The translations under genes were made by a program, and so were the position numbers. The notes beneath the pieces are model-generated. The model was not told the origin of the DNA and ran no database searches. It was given only the letters and a program-made list of their open reading frames with translations. Positions 44,150 through 53,269 of a DNA stretch of 64,000 bases are shown here, piece after piece. Source of the stretch: MVRV01 sp964469905 (lineage in GTDB: Bacteria > Desulfobacterota > Syntrophia > Syntrophales > Smithellaceae); contig CAYXZW010000007.1 of the NCBI GenBank assembly GCA_964469905.1, positions 44,577 through 108,576 of the forward strand, in the 5' to 3' direction. The first letter of the stretch is position 1. Each line of letters starts with the position of its first letter.

Positions 44150-46084
44150 TCATTTCGCCAATGGCGCAAAAGTAACCAGAATCTGCGGACTGTATTGATC
44201 ATCGTAAAACTTTATAATCCTATTAAACGTGCTATCCGGCCTCGGCGTTCCGTCAGACATCAATTGCCGTGAAGTCATCTCCGCCTTGATTAAAGAGCTC
44301 TTTACCTTTTCCCCCCTCAGTTGGTATATAACCAGGCCATTTCCAGCAAACTTCTGTGTCTCTTGTTGATCTAAGGGTGTAGTTGCTATTTGGATCAATG
44401 TTTTCACATCGCTTATGCCTTCTTCGATGTAGTACTCTTCAATCCTCAGATTCAGAATGCTTTTTCCGTCCGCTGCAATAGCGCCCTCGACTTTCAGAGT
44501 GGCACGTTTGTTTACACCGTTTACAATTCTTTTCCCCTCGACAAGTGCTGAAAAAGCGTTTCCGGACCATTTAAGAAACTTTTTCTCTACACCAGGCTGT
44601 GCGAAGAATAACATGTGCGGGACATGAATGTTTTCCCAGAGCTTCCGGTTTTCTCCTTTGCCTGAAGTCTGTATGATGGGGCCGTATGCATTTACTCCTA
44701 ACCGTACCGTCGCCTTTAGTTTTTGCAGAATTTCCACGCTTAAACCATCGAGCTCTGTCTTATCGGTCGATGGAACATCATCGGTTTTGGCTGCAGATGT
44801 TGTCATCGCATACTGGAGATCTGGAGCACCGTAATTGCCGATGGTCTCCAACTTAAGTTTGCAAGCATCGCCTGATCCCTTGATGCGCCATGGTTGAGTT
44901 GAAGATGCCTGCCCTGCAGCTATACTGGATATTTTTTGAATTGCCTGGTGAGGATCAATCGGACAGTCAGCGGATGTTAGGCGGGCTTCTATATCGCGAA
45001 GTTCCGCATTTCCCTTATTCGACACCTTTCCGCGTACAACAAGGTGCTCACCTTCCTGAGTGGATTCAAGCGATGGCTTAATGGCACTAAGAGATGCACG
45101 CCATACCGTTGCCACCGCCTGAATGGCGTTATTGATAGCTGGTTCGGGGTTATCAAAATAACTTGTTATGCGGGAATATGTTTCCGTAGCTGAAGACACG
45201 GTCAGTCTCCGGACTTGTTCGGCCTGCGACATCCAAGGCTTATCGAAGGTTTTCGGGCTGTTCTTCCATGAAGGATCATAACCGGAAAGTCCGGTGCCAT
45301 TGTGGCCTATCGTAGTTTCCCATGCGATATGACTTGAGGTTTCTGACATAGCCAATTCGGTGTCGCCGTTGTAGTACCAAGGGTCAAACCAGTCTTCGTT
45401 AGATTTGGTGAGATACCGGGTCACTTCAGTATTGAAATTGTTGCTGAGAAATTTCACCGGTGTCAGGTATGCCAGCTTTACCGAACCCTTGATTTCATCC
45501 TGAAGATAGATGCTGTCCTTGTGCTTCGTGTTCTGTTCTTCGTAGATGGCCTGAATGGTTGACCGGTCGGCTCCGATCACGTGATAGGGGCAGAACATAT
45601 CGGACAAGTAATGAGCACCCCATGCAGCGGCCTTAGGCAAGGCTTCCTTTTTTGAGGTCAAAATACCTTCGGCAAGGTAGCGGTAGTAACGGCTGATCGA
45701 ATCAGGCGCACCACCCCTTCCCAGTTTCGGATTGTAGTAATGCTCCGAAAAATTTGATGCCCCTCTGCTGTCCGGTCCGGGGCCGGAAAGAACGTTGTAA
45801 TCAACACCAAGACCGATATAACCCTCACCCGTCCACTTGTATCGCGCCCACACAACACCTTCATGATTGATGATTTCCTCGATGGTGGGAAATAGTTTTG
45901 GATCAAAGGCAGGATCAGCACTCAGCTTTTTATAGGCCTGCTGGAGGATGTACTGGTGAGTCTGCGCTGGTGCGAGTGATCCCCAGGCATGTACTGCAAC
46001 GGGTACAAGGAATGTTATGAGCATAAAGATGCAGAAGATTACAATTTCAGTTTTCTCGAAGTTAATTATGAAATGCTTTTTCAT
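44150..46084 (-). CDS. Secreted zinc-dependent phospholipase C/S1-P1 nuclease-fold protein
   Basis: 644 residues. Signal peptide to VHA-WG, so the mature protein would begin with Trp34, the residue that coordinates zinc in bacterial zinc-PLC. Further ligands fit the fold: THQYIL (His43), EHYYN (His115) and HYLSDMFCPYH (His158, Asp162, His168). The last 300 residues form beta-rich domains, possibly adhesive or membrane-contacting. The probable role is lipid or nucleic-acid hydrolysis outside the cell. The gene is expressed from shared-type promoter B with only about 20 bases of leader. The family call rests on motif order. Confidence 0.72.
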   Translation of the reverse strand: MKKHFIINFEKTEIVIFCIFMLITFLVPVAVHAWGSLAPAQTHQYILQQAYKKLSADPAFDPKLFPTIEEIINHEGVVWARYKWTGEGYIGLGVDYNVLSGPGPDSRGASNFSEHYYNPKLGRGGAPDSISRYYRYLAEGILTSKKEALPKAAAWGAHYLSDMFCPYHVIGADRSTIQAIYEEQNTKHKDSIYLQDEIKGSVKLAYLTPVKFLSNNFNTEVTRYLTKSNEDWFDPWYYNGDTELAMSETSSHIAWETTIGHNGTGLSGYDPSWKNSPKTFDKPWMSQAEQVRRLTVSSATETYSRITSYFDNPEPAINNAIQAVATVWRASLSAIKPSLESTQEGEHLVVRGKVSNKGNAELRDIEARLTSADCPIDPHQAIQKISSIAAGQASSTQPWRIKGSGDACKLKLETIGNYGAPDLQYAMTTSAAKTDDVPSTDKTELDGLSVEILQKLKATVRLGVNAYGPIIQTSGKGENRKLWENIHVPHMLFFAQPGVEKKFLKWSGNAFSALVEGKRIVNGVNKRATLKVEGAIAADGKSILNLRIEEYYIEEGISDVKTLIQIATTPLDQQETQKFAGNGLVIYQLRGEKVKSSLIKAEMTSRQLMSDGTPRPDSTFNRIIKFYDDQYSPQILVTFAPLAK

Positions 46085-46111
46085 ATCTGATCAGTCCTTT
46101 CTCTAGTAGAA

Positions 46112-46140
46112 ATTATAGGAAACGCCGTCTTGTATGTCAA
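46112..46140 (-). promoter_or_regulatory. Shared-type promoter, copy B (zinc-PLC-like gene)
   Basis: TTGACA (46140-46135), spacer TACAAGACGGCGTTTCC (17), TATAAT (46117-46112): a perfect sigma-70 consensus. The start is about 20 bases before the ATG at 46084. Confidence 0.8.
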
Positions 46141-46233
46141 GGCATTAGTAACAGCATTACGGCTGGTCAATTTCAGCGTGAATAAAAAAAGCAAAACAGA
46201 AATTAGAAGCACACATCCATTTACCAGATCGTT

Positions 46234-46548
46234 ATTATTTTATCTGATACAGCGGATAATCCTTGCCGAAATTAATAATCAGCGGTGTCTGGTTGTGGCC
46301 TATCTGTTTTGAAATATCAGTGGTTGCCTTTTTCGTGTGCTCTCCCAGACTGATTACGCTTACTTCATTGCCCTTGCCGCCTGTGGCCTGCCGGTCGCAA
46401 CCGTTTTGCCGCCCGCGGAAAAGGCGATCCTCTGCAGATAATCGCCGTGTCCCTTGACCGCCCAAAGCGTTGCACCCGGCTCCAGGCACCTCATCTTCAA
46501 AAGCCCATTCCATCCGCCGGTCATGAAAAGCGATTCGTCGGGAGAGAG
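46234..46548 (-). pseudogene. Frameshifted WD40-repeat gene fragment
   Basis: Directly behind the U32 stop codon the same frame continues LSPDESLFMTGGWNGLLK, then GATLWAVKGHGDYLQRIAF and SAGGKTVATG, clearly WD40 repeat sequence (GH...FSxxGKxVATG). It then meets a stop, while another frame continues GNEVSVISL to a tail ending PLYQIK. A single indel and a missing 5' end therefore explain it as a broken C-terminus of a WD40 protein. Confidence 0.75.
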
Positions 46549-48375
46549 CTATTTACCATCCGGGATCACAAACATCCTGCACTGCTGGCAGTCAAATTCC
46601 AGACGATAAGTATGATGACTATCCCTGATCCGGAGAGGCTCTTTAACGTAGCTACCCGAATGCTGCAGCCGGGGACACAGATCCAACTGATGCCGGATAC
46701 AGTACCGGGTGGTCATGACCGTTTTTCCGGTCGTGTCGGAAAGTACTTCAAAGGCCTGCTCAGTAACTGTTGCTCCGTGGCGTTCATAGAATCGACGGGC
46801 AAAATCATTGAGGACATTGGCGCGGAAGTCGAGATTTTTTTCCGGGTAAGGGGTGTCATTGGGTGTAAACCGGATGTTTGGGCGCAGGTATTTTTGTTGC
46901 CTGACCCCGGTAAGCATCACCAGAACATCACGCCGCAGACTATTCAATGCGCTCGCGGGAAGAAAGCCCGGTTGCAAGGGGTAAATGGTCAATTTGGCCA
47001 CCTGGTAGGGTGTGTTGCCGGTGCGGGTAAGCTGTGTCTCAATCTGCTTTCTGGCTGTTACCGGATCACGGGGTGGCTCCAGCAAAACCTCCTTTACCGT
47101 CTCGGTCTCATTGCCGTCTTCGTCTCGCACCGCTAGTCGGATTAATGTATCCTCTTGAGTGAAATTCATTTCCACTGCTATGCGACGGTTGGCTGAAGAT
47201 TTCTTCAGTATTTTGTTAAGCGCTGTGTCATGATTGCGATACAGCAATGTGCCGATCTCCAAACCATTCATATTATTAGGGTAGATTTTCCCCTTCTCCA
47301 CCCGCTCCACACGGAATCCGGCCAGCTCGTTTTTCTCTGTAAAGAAGCAGAGCCCGTCCCCGTTTTGCAAATCATGACCGGCCAGGCGAAAAAAACCATT
47401 TCCCACTGCGGCGATTTCACCAACATGCTGTCCGATGGATTTCTGCGTGTCCATAGAGGCGACTTTTTCTTTCCGGCCATTAAGGAAGTATCGTGTATAG
47501 CCGCGGTTGAAGGTCTTTTCCGGGACAGGCGAAAAGGTCAGTGTGCTCACCCCGGAACTGCTCTTCCGATAATTGGAATTTCCGCTGATGAATCGGTCGA
47601 TGGCCTGCCGGAAGGCGGCTGTTACATTTTTTACATACTCAATGCCCTTGTACCGTCCTTCTATTTTAAAGGAGGTAATCCCGTCCGCAACCAGCTTTGG
47701 TATGTCGTTAATGAGATTCAGGTCCTTGAGGGAAAGCAGATATTTGTTCTGCCTGATAGCTTTACCGTCACCGTCAGTCAAGGTGTAATGGGATCGACAG
47801 GGCTGGGCACAAACGCCGCGATTGCCGCTCCGGCCAGTGACGGCCTGACTCATATAACATTGCCCGCTGTAGGAAACACACAATGACCCATGGACAAATG
47901 CTTCCAGTTCTATCCGTGTTGTCCTGCGAATATCCGCAATCTCATTAAGTGAAAGCTCTCTGGCCAGAATCACTCGCTGGAAGCCCACGGCCTCCAGGAA
48001 CCGGACTTTCTCAGCAGTGCTGTTGTGCATCTGTGTGCTGGCAATGAGAGGAATCGGGGGGAGAGCTAGCTCCAGCAAACCCACATCCTGGATAATCAGG
48101 GCATCAGCGCCCAATTCATAGACCTCTTGGATGATATCGAGAGACTCCGCCAGTTCCCGGTCCGTCATAATGGTATTGAGCGCTACATAGACTTTGGCGT
48201 AATACAGGTGCGCGTGCCGGATCAGGCGGGCAATGTCGGCGACGCTAACTCCCGCCTCGGCTCTGGCGGAATATTTAGGAGCGCCGATATATACGGCATC
48301 GGCACCGTGGTCGATGGCGGCAATCCCGATGTCGGCGCTGCCTGCCGGTGATAATAGTTCCAGTGATGTGACCAT
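46549..48375 (-). CDS. rlhA: Peptidase U32 family protein, RlhA-like (23S rRNA hydroxylation)
   Basis: 608 residues. The TIM-barrel U32 domain begins LELLSPAGSADIGIAAIDHGADAVYIG. The cluster-binding cysteines C166, C173, C189 and C193 in AFVHGSLCVSYSGQC and GVCAQPC are those of iron-sulfur U32 proteins, and the C-terminal half resembles DUF3656 with a closing FDCQQCRM. This architecture matches E. coli RlhA, which hydroxylates 23S rRNA C2501 using prephenate; other U32 proteins modify tRNA. It starts immediately after the deoxyribosyltransferase stop, so the two are coupled. The symbol is an orthology guess. Confidence 0.82.
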   Translation of the reverse strand: MVTSLELLSPAGSADIGIAAIDHGADAVYIGAPKYSARAEAGVSVADIARLIRHAHLYYAKVYVALNTIMTDRELAESLDIIQEVYELGADALIIQDVGLLELALPPIPLIASTQMHNSTAEKVRFLEAVGFQRVILARELSLNEIADIRRTTRIELEAFVHGSLCVSYSGQCYMSQAVTGRSGNRGVCAQPCRSHYTLTDGDGKAIRQNKYLLSLKDLNLINDIPKLVADGITSFKIEGRYKGIEYVKNVTAAFRQAIDRFISGNSNYRKSSSGVSTLTFSPVPEKTFNRGYTRYFLNGRKEKVASMDTQKSIGQHVGEIAAVGNGFFRLAGHDLQNGDGLCFFTEKNELAGFRVERVEKGKIYPNNMNGLEIGTLLYRNHDTALNKILKKSSANRRIAVEMNFTQEDTLIRLAVRDEDGNETETVKEVLLEPPRDPVTARKQIETQLTRTGNTPYQVAKLTIYPLQPGFLPASALNSLRRDVLVMLTGVRQQKYLRPNIRFTPNDTPYPEKNLDFRANVLNDFARRFYERHGATVTEQAFEVLSDTTGKTVMTTRYCIRHQLDLCPRLQHSGSYVKEPLRIRDSHHTYRLEFDCQQCRMFVIPDGK

Positions 48376-48825
48376 TTATTCCTTCCTCGAAGAACCGGTG
48401 ACTCCTGCGGCCTTTTTTCTGATGAATTCCTCAATGATTGTTTCAGCTTCTTCCATGGTGGAATATTCAACGTTACGTATCCCGAGGCTGCCGGCAATCA
48501 TAGCGGACAAGGGATGCCCCGGCATGTTCCTCCGGAGACACAAGACAGGCTTCTTTAATGCCGTGGCCCATCCCAGTTCATATCCCACTCCCAGAGACGG
48601 TATCGTAACTTCAGCCACCACAAGATCGCTCGATGATAGCCAGGCCATGTCCCGGTCATGGATATAACGGTCGTCTGGTCCGTCGTCGCCTGCCTGTGTA
48701 AGATCGGTGTTACCCACATGCTCGGTCAATACTTCCCCGAAAGATTTTAGAAATTTGATCAGGGCTGCATAGACTGCGGCGTCGTTGCGTCCTGCCCGGA
48801 TCGCTCCGGCAAAATAGATTTTCAT
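48376..48825 (-). CDS. Nucleoside 2-deoxyribosyltransferase-family protein
   Basis: 149 residues. KIYFAGAIRAGRND at the N-terminus, RDMAWLSSSDLVVAEVT in the middle and LGVGYELGWATALKKPVLCL near the catalytic Glu match the NDT/DNPH1 (Rcl) family, which breaks N-glycosidic bonds of deoxynucleotides. The role is likely clean-up of modified or surplus nucleotides. Transcribed from shared-type promoter C and directly coupled to the U32 gene. Confidence 0.9.
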   Translation of the reverse strand: MKIYFAGAIRAGRNDAAVYAALIKFLKSFGEVLTEHVGNTDLTQAGDDGPDDRYIHDRDMAWLSSSDLVVAEVTIPSLGVGYELGWATALKKPVLCLRRNMPGHPLSAMIAGSLGIRNVEYSTMEEAETIIEEFIRKKAAGVTGSSRKE

Positions 48826-48891
48826 GTGTTCCTCTGAATCATTGGCGGGCTCAACATATTATCTGACCAGAATTTCCTTCTTATAAAATAG

Positions 48892-48920
48892 AGTATAGGA
48901 AACGCTGTATTGTGAGTCAA
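48892..48920 (-). promoter_or_regulatory. Shared-type promoter, copy C (deoxyribosyltransferase/U32)
   Basis: TTGACT (48920-48915), spacer CACAATACAGCGTTTCC (17), TATACT (48897-48892). The last nine spacer bases are identical to copy B. Confidence 0.75.
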
Positions 48921-49035
48921 GTTTTTTAAAAAATGGTGCGTAGAGCTAACTGTGCAAATTGTTTTAGTCAGGGTAAATCGCCAGGTGAATGATTTCCGGA
49001 CAGCAAAATAAGGTGATTTTGGTATCCCGTGAGAC

Positions 49036-49061
49036 CGGCGGCGGAAAGACTTCCGCCGCCG
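49036..49061 (-). terminator. GC-rich terminator-like hairpin after dodecin
   Basis: CGGCGGCGGAA (49036-49046) pairs perfectly with TTCCGCCGCCG (49051-49061) around an AGAC loop. It is 71 bases past the dodecin stop, without a T-run. Confidence 0.6.
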
Positions 49062-49132
49062 CAATAGGGTTAATTGATGAATTGACTGCTCTTTCTCATC
49101 CGGTGTTGTAATTGAGCCGGGTCGCGGATATT

Positions 49133-49339
49133 CTACGTCGGTATATACTTGAACGATATACTCATTTTGGCACGGTATTCGGCTACTTTACCTTCTTCAA
49201 TGCGCATGTCCAGTTCCTTGACCTCCGCAATCCGGATTTCCTTCAGACCTTTGGCGGCATTTTCCACCGCCTTTTTTGCCGCGTCTTCCCATGATTTTTC
49301 ACTGGAACCGATAATTTCTATAACTTTATAAACGCTCAT
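49133..49339 (-). CDS. Dodecin flavin-binding protein
   Basis: 68 residues, normal dodecin length. YKVIEIIGSSEKSWEDAAKKAV and VKELDMRIEEGKVAEYRAKM are typical. Dodecins assemble into hollow dodecamers that store and protect riboflavin or FMN. Ribosome site AAAGGAG lies just upstream. Fits the many flavoenzymes in the window. Confidence 0.95.
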   Translation of the reverse strand: MSVYKVIEIIGSSEKSWEDAAKKAVENAAKGLKEIRIAEVKELDMRIEEGKVAEYRAKMSISFKYIPT

Positions 49340-49790
49340 AATCTTTCTCCTTTCTTATCTGTGGGTTGAAAGCCTATTAACGTTAAACGCCGGTCTTACA
49401 GCCGGCAATAATATCGATATATTTTCACTTGATTAAATTGTATGGCAGCACTTAAAAAAAATGGTTAACCCGAGCTCAAGATATTACTTTCCTGATCAGG
49501 TACTATTTGTGAATTTCATGGTTTGAATTATACCACTGAAAAGAATCCATAACTACTAAAATCAGCAGAAGCTACGGAGCTCTATTTGGAGAAGAACTTG
49601 CTTTAATCGGAATTGTATATCTGGAGGAGACTCGTGTACGTCCAGGAAATTGGCCGCAAAATATGTGGTGTGTCAATGCTTGTCGTCGGTTGCCACTTGT
49701 GTTCATTACGTTCTGTGAATTACAGCAGTAATCTGATCTGATGTGTGGTATATTACAGGTGAAGGTTAAACATAGACGCAGGAGTAAATA
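49340..49790. other. Intergenic stretch before the kinase gene
   Basis: About 450 bases. One 35-codon plus frame (GTG 49634 to 49741) follows a good GGAGGAG but has no recognisable sequence. CCGGTCTTACAGCCGG near 49391 can form a small hairpin. Otherwise nothing was seen. Confidence 0.35.
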
Positions 49791-52178
49791 ATGGCTGTCA
49801 TCGAGCAAATTGATCGTTTTAAGATCATCCGGGAAATAGAAAGCGGCCCCGGCAGTGTCGCTTACCTGGCCGAAGACCCTCTCCTGCTCCGTAATGTGGC
49901 GATTAAGACAGTTGCGCATTCCCTGTCACCGGAACAGGGAAGCTATCTCATGGAAGAGGCAAGGATCGTCAGCAAACTCAAGCATCCCAATATTGTCTCT
50001 GTTTATGAGGTAGGCAATTTTGAGGGGAAGCCTTACGTCGTCTTTGAGTATGTGGAAGGAAAATCCCTGCGTGATATAATGAAGCGGGAAAAGTTAATTG
50101 TTGTTCCCAAAGCAGTATCCCTGATGATCCAGATATTGGATGGCATCGCCTATGGCCATCAGATGGGTGTCATCCACGGCGACTTGAATCCGTCCAACAT
50201 TATAATTGACTACAATGGCATACCCAGAATCATGGATTTTGGCCTGTCGAGCATAATCGGCAGAAGGTATTGGGATGGCCAACTTTATGTTGCCGGCATA
50301 CCGAACTACATAGCACCGGAACACTTTTTCAAGACAGCTCTCACACCACAAACAGATATCTTCTTTATCGGAAGCTTGTTTTATGAAATGGTAGTAGGAC
50401 ATCCCGCTTTCAGCGGTACGGACCTTTCATCCTTGATGTACCGGACCGCCCATGATGCACCTGATCCCCCGTCTCATCATAATAAGCTCATCAATCATAA
50501 TATCGACCGGATCATCATGAAAGCCATGGAAAAGAATCCCCAAGATCGTTACCCTGAAGCCCTGGTAATAAAAAATCTTTTAGAGAACTACCTGAATCCG
50601 TCCGATCAGCATGACGCGATAGGCCAGGTTCATGGAACGGTCGATTTTATCATGCGGCGGATGCGTCTGAAAGGTGATCTGCCTGCTTTTTCCGGTAACA
50701 TAATCGAGATCAGTTCCAAGCTCTCATCGCTGACGGCAATCAACTTCTCCTCCGCAGGAGATCTGGCCAAGATAATTCTGCGGGACTTCTCGCTTACCAA
50801 CAAGCTCCTTAAAATCGTGAACTCCGCTCTGTATGCAAACCGTTCGGGCAAGGTTTCGACCATTTCCAAGGCAGTGCTTCTCCTCGGTGTTGAAAAAGTG
50901 CGGATGATGGCGGCCTCACTGATGATTTTTGATCATCTCCAGAATAAATCTCAGGCGATAGAGTTGAAAGAGGAAGCTTTGCAATCATTCATGAGCGGTC
51001 TTGTGGCCATCGGTGTTGCCGAAAATCTAAAACTAAGCGGAAAAGAGGAAATCTTCATTTGTGCCATGCTCCATAACCTGGGCAAGATGCTGGTAATCTG
51101 CTATTTTCCCGAAGAATATGAAGAGATCAAGAACCGGAAACTCCAGATGGGACTTGACGATACCAGGGCATCCAAATCCGTCCTGGGAATTACATACAAG
51201 ACTCTGGGAATGGAAGTATCGCGATCCTGGAATTTTCCTGAAAAAATAGTCCGTAGCATGGAAGATGTTTCCCCCAGTATCATCGAACAGCCAAAAACGG
51301 AGTATGCAAATCTGCAGATACTCTCCAGCTATTCCAATGAGTTGCTGCATCTGGTCATGAATACCCCGGAAGATGACAGACCTGCCGCCCTGTCCGATAT
51401 GTCGAAGCGCTACCAAAACAGCATTGCCATTCCTGATGAACAGATGGAATCCCTGATAGAATCAGCAGTAACAAAAAGCAGTACTTATAACGATATTGTT
51501 CAGATTGACAGGCAGACAAGTACATTGATTAAAAAGATGTTCAAGGCCGGCCCAAAACAGGTAAGCGAAGCGCAGGAGGCTAAATCCGCCGGGCAATCGC
51601 AACGAACACTTCCGGCAGCAGAGCATGCTCCTGAACCGGCCAGGCCTGTTGTCGCTCTTACCAGTCAACAGATTCACATCTTCGCCGATGCTCTCCACGA
51701 GATCAACGATGTCATGGCGGGAAGCGCCAACCTGAGCGATGTGATCTACATGATCCTCGAAACTATGTATCGCGGACTGGAATTTAACCGCGTGATCTTC
51801 TGCATGCGGGATGTAAAACAGGCCAGGATGGTGGCTCGTTTTGGTCTCGGAGAAAATATCGATGAAATTGTCAAACATTTCCAGTTTCGGATCAGTCCCT
51901 CCCCGGACATCTTTAACATTGCCATATCCAGGGAGCGGGGGATCATTATCGATAATGCTTCAGCCCCCACTATCATCAGGAACATTCCCGAATGGTACCG
52001 GAATATTATTGCTGCGCAGTCCTTTCTTGTTTATCCCTTGATTGCCGCGGAGGGTTGCATTGGTTTGTTTTATGCCGATAAGAAAGAAGAAGGAACCATG
52101 CTGAACGATTATCAAAAAAACTTCATGGAAACACTGCGTGATATCGCCATCCAGGCAATGACACGGAAACACAAATAA
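49791..52178 (+). CDS. Ser/Thr protein kinase - HDOD - GAF signalling protein
   Basis: 795 residues. Kinase domain (about 8-270): Lys39 in NVAIKT, catalytic Asp131 in HGDLNPSN (HRDLKPEN with R and K changed) and DFG at 149-151. HDOD domain (about 290-490): FSLTNKLLKIVNSALY, VSTISKAVLLLGVEKVRMM and CAMLHNLGKML, without a true catalytic HD pair. After a low-complexity linker (540-575) comes a GAF domain (about 590-790). It probably links ligand sensing to phosphorylation; HDOD proteins often act in c-di-GMP-related or stress networks. No transmembrane segment. An HD-domain gene lies convergent next to it. Confidence 0.9.
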   Translation: MAVIEQIDRFKIIREIESGPGSVAYLAEDPLLLRNVAIKTVAHSLSPEQGSYLMEEARIVSKLKHPNIVSVYEVGNFEGKPYVVFEYVEGKSLRDIMKREKLIVVPKAVSLMIQILDGIAYGHQMGVIHGDLNPSNIIIDYNGIPRIMDFGLSSIIGRRYWDGQLYVAGIPNYIAPEHFFKTALTPQTDIFFIGSLFYEMVVGHPAFSGTDLSSLMYRTAHDAPDPPSHHNKLINHNIDRIIMKAMEKNPQDRYPEALVIKNLLENYLNPSDQHDAIGQVHGTVDFIMRRMRLKGDLPAFSGNIIEISSKLSSLTAINFSSAGDLAKIILRDFSLTNKLLKIVNSALYANRSGKVSTISKAVLLLGVEKVRMMAASLMIFDHLQNKSQAIELKEEALQSFMSGLVAIGVAENLKLSGKEEIFICAMLHNLGKMLVICYFPEEYEEIKNRKLQMGLDDTRASKSVLGITYKTLGMEVSRSWNFPEKIVRSMEDVSPSIIEQPKTEYANLQILSSYSNELLHLVMNTPEDDRPAALSDMSKRYQNSIAIPDEQMESLIESAVTKSSTYNDIVQIDRQTSTLIKKMFKAGPKQVSEAQEAKSAGQSQRTLPAAEHAPEPARPVVALTSQQIHIFADALHEINDVMAGSANLSDVIYMILETMYRGLEFNRVIFCMRDVKQARMVARFGLGENIDEIVKHFQFRISPSPDIFNIAISRERGIIIDNASAPTIIRNIPEWYRNIIAAQSFLVYPLIAAEGCIGLFYADKKEEGTMLNDYQKNFMETLRDIAIQAMTRKHK

Positions 52179-52254
52179 ATCCAACCTCTTCCTTTATCAC
52201 AAAAAAGTTGGCATGACTGCAATCGGCGCAGTGAGCAATAAATATCATTTACGG

Positions 52255-53190
52255 CTAGAAGGCATTGCTTCCCTTCCGGCTTTCTATCGCCGCCAGATCC
52301 ATGCGCTTGAGCTTAGTTCTGAAATTGGAGTTGTCGTCGGTGATTATTGTGCCAAGGTAGATCATTTGACTGGAGATCGCCTCGCGATAGAGGTCGCGAG
52401 AAAAGCCGTAGCGAGCCTGGAAATGTTGTTTCGTTTGGCCGGAGACCCTTCCGAGTGTATGGTCGAGCCTATTTTGAGTGGATTCATAGAATCCGGCTGT
52501 TTTCTTGAGTATGTCAAAGGCACTGTCGTAACCTCCAATACCCGCTTCGCGAAATTCGTAATAAAGGAAAAGCAGTTTTTCGAGGTATGCCCGATCGGAC
52601 ATCTGGCCCAGTAGATCGGCGCTTGCCAGTATTTCCGCCGCAATCCGCTCTTTTTCCGAAGCGAAGGAAAGAGAATTCCAGGGGCGTCCCAGATCGGTGC
52701 CCATTATTATCCGGGAAATGCGGTCGGCACCCTCGGGGCTAAGACCAAAGGCTTCTCTCTCCCTAAGAACGAAGTCCGCCGAGCGATCCACATGAATCTT
52801 CGTATACTGAGCCCCCGTGCCGCAGGTATCGTCTGCCATCCGAATATAGCCGGTATCATGGAGCATGGCAGCAATGAGGGCATCACCGGCCAGTACAGGA
52901 CCCAAGTCAAGCCCGGCGAGTTCGCAGCCGTCAATAAGTCGGGATGTAGCGGCGAAGACGGCTACACTGTGAACAAAATTGTGATAATCGACAGCACAGG
53001 CTAAATATCCGGGGAAATGGCCTTCATAGAGGCGTTTCGTCAGGTGAAATACCTTGTCTATATGCTTGAAGTGGGCGTTGGGGTAGGATTCCCGATATAA
53101 TCGCTTAGCATCCTCTAAGATGGCGCGAGGCTTATTAGGATCGACGAGGATAGAAATCTGACTTTCGTTATCGGGAGCTGCAGCTGCCAT
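52255..53190 (-). CDS. HD-domain phosphohydrolase
   Basis: 311 residues. DYHNFVHSVAVF (His74) and MLHDTGYIRMADD (His111, Asp112) provide the metal site, with ADLLGQMSDRAYLEKL giving a further acidic residue; the arrangement resembles phosphodiesterase-type HD domains more than dGTPases. Substrate (cyclic nucleotide or nucleotide) unknown. Transcribed from shared-type promoter D. Convergent with the kinase-HDOD-GAF gene. Confidence 0.85.
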   Translation of the reverse strand: MAAAAPDNESQISILVDPNKPRAILEDAKRLYRESYPNAHFKHIDKVFHLTKRLYEGHFPGYLACAVDYHNFVHSVAVFAATSRLIDGCELAGLDLGPVLAGDALIAAMLHDTGYIRMADDTCGTGAQYTKIHVDRSADFVLREREAFGLSPEGADRISRIIMGTDLGRPWNSLSFASEKERIAAEILASADLLGQMSDRAYLEKLLFLYYEFREAGIGGYDSAFDILKKTAGFYESTQNRLDHTLGRVSGQTKQHFQARYGFSRDLYREAISSQMIYLGTIITDDNSNFRTKLKRMDLAAIESRKGSNAF

Positions 53191-53240
53191 TTTTTTCCCT
53201 ATAAAACATTTTGTAATATGGACTTCCTTTTCTTAAAGGT

Positions 53241-53269
53241 AGTATAGAAAACAATATCTTGTATGTCAA
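53241..53269 (-). promoter_or_regulatory. Shared-type promoter, copy D (HD gene)
   Basis: TTGACA (53269-53264), spacer TACAAGATATTGTTTTC (17), TATACT (53246-53241), about 50 bases before the ATG at 53190. The spacer is the most diverged of the four. Confidence 0.75.

Larger units (their letters stand above)
48826..49132. other. Intergenic region upstream of the deoxyribosyltransferase gene
   Basis: About 300 bases holding the shared-type promoter C (48892-48920) and the GC-rich hairpin at 49036-49061. The remainder has no plausible frame. Confidence 0.6.

Noticed and set aside
49634..49741. 35-codon plus frame after a strong GGAGGAG
   Set aside because: The ribosome site is good, but the peptide has no recognisable sequence and no supporting context; kept only as a remark in the intergenic entry.
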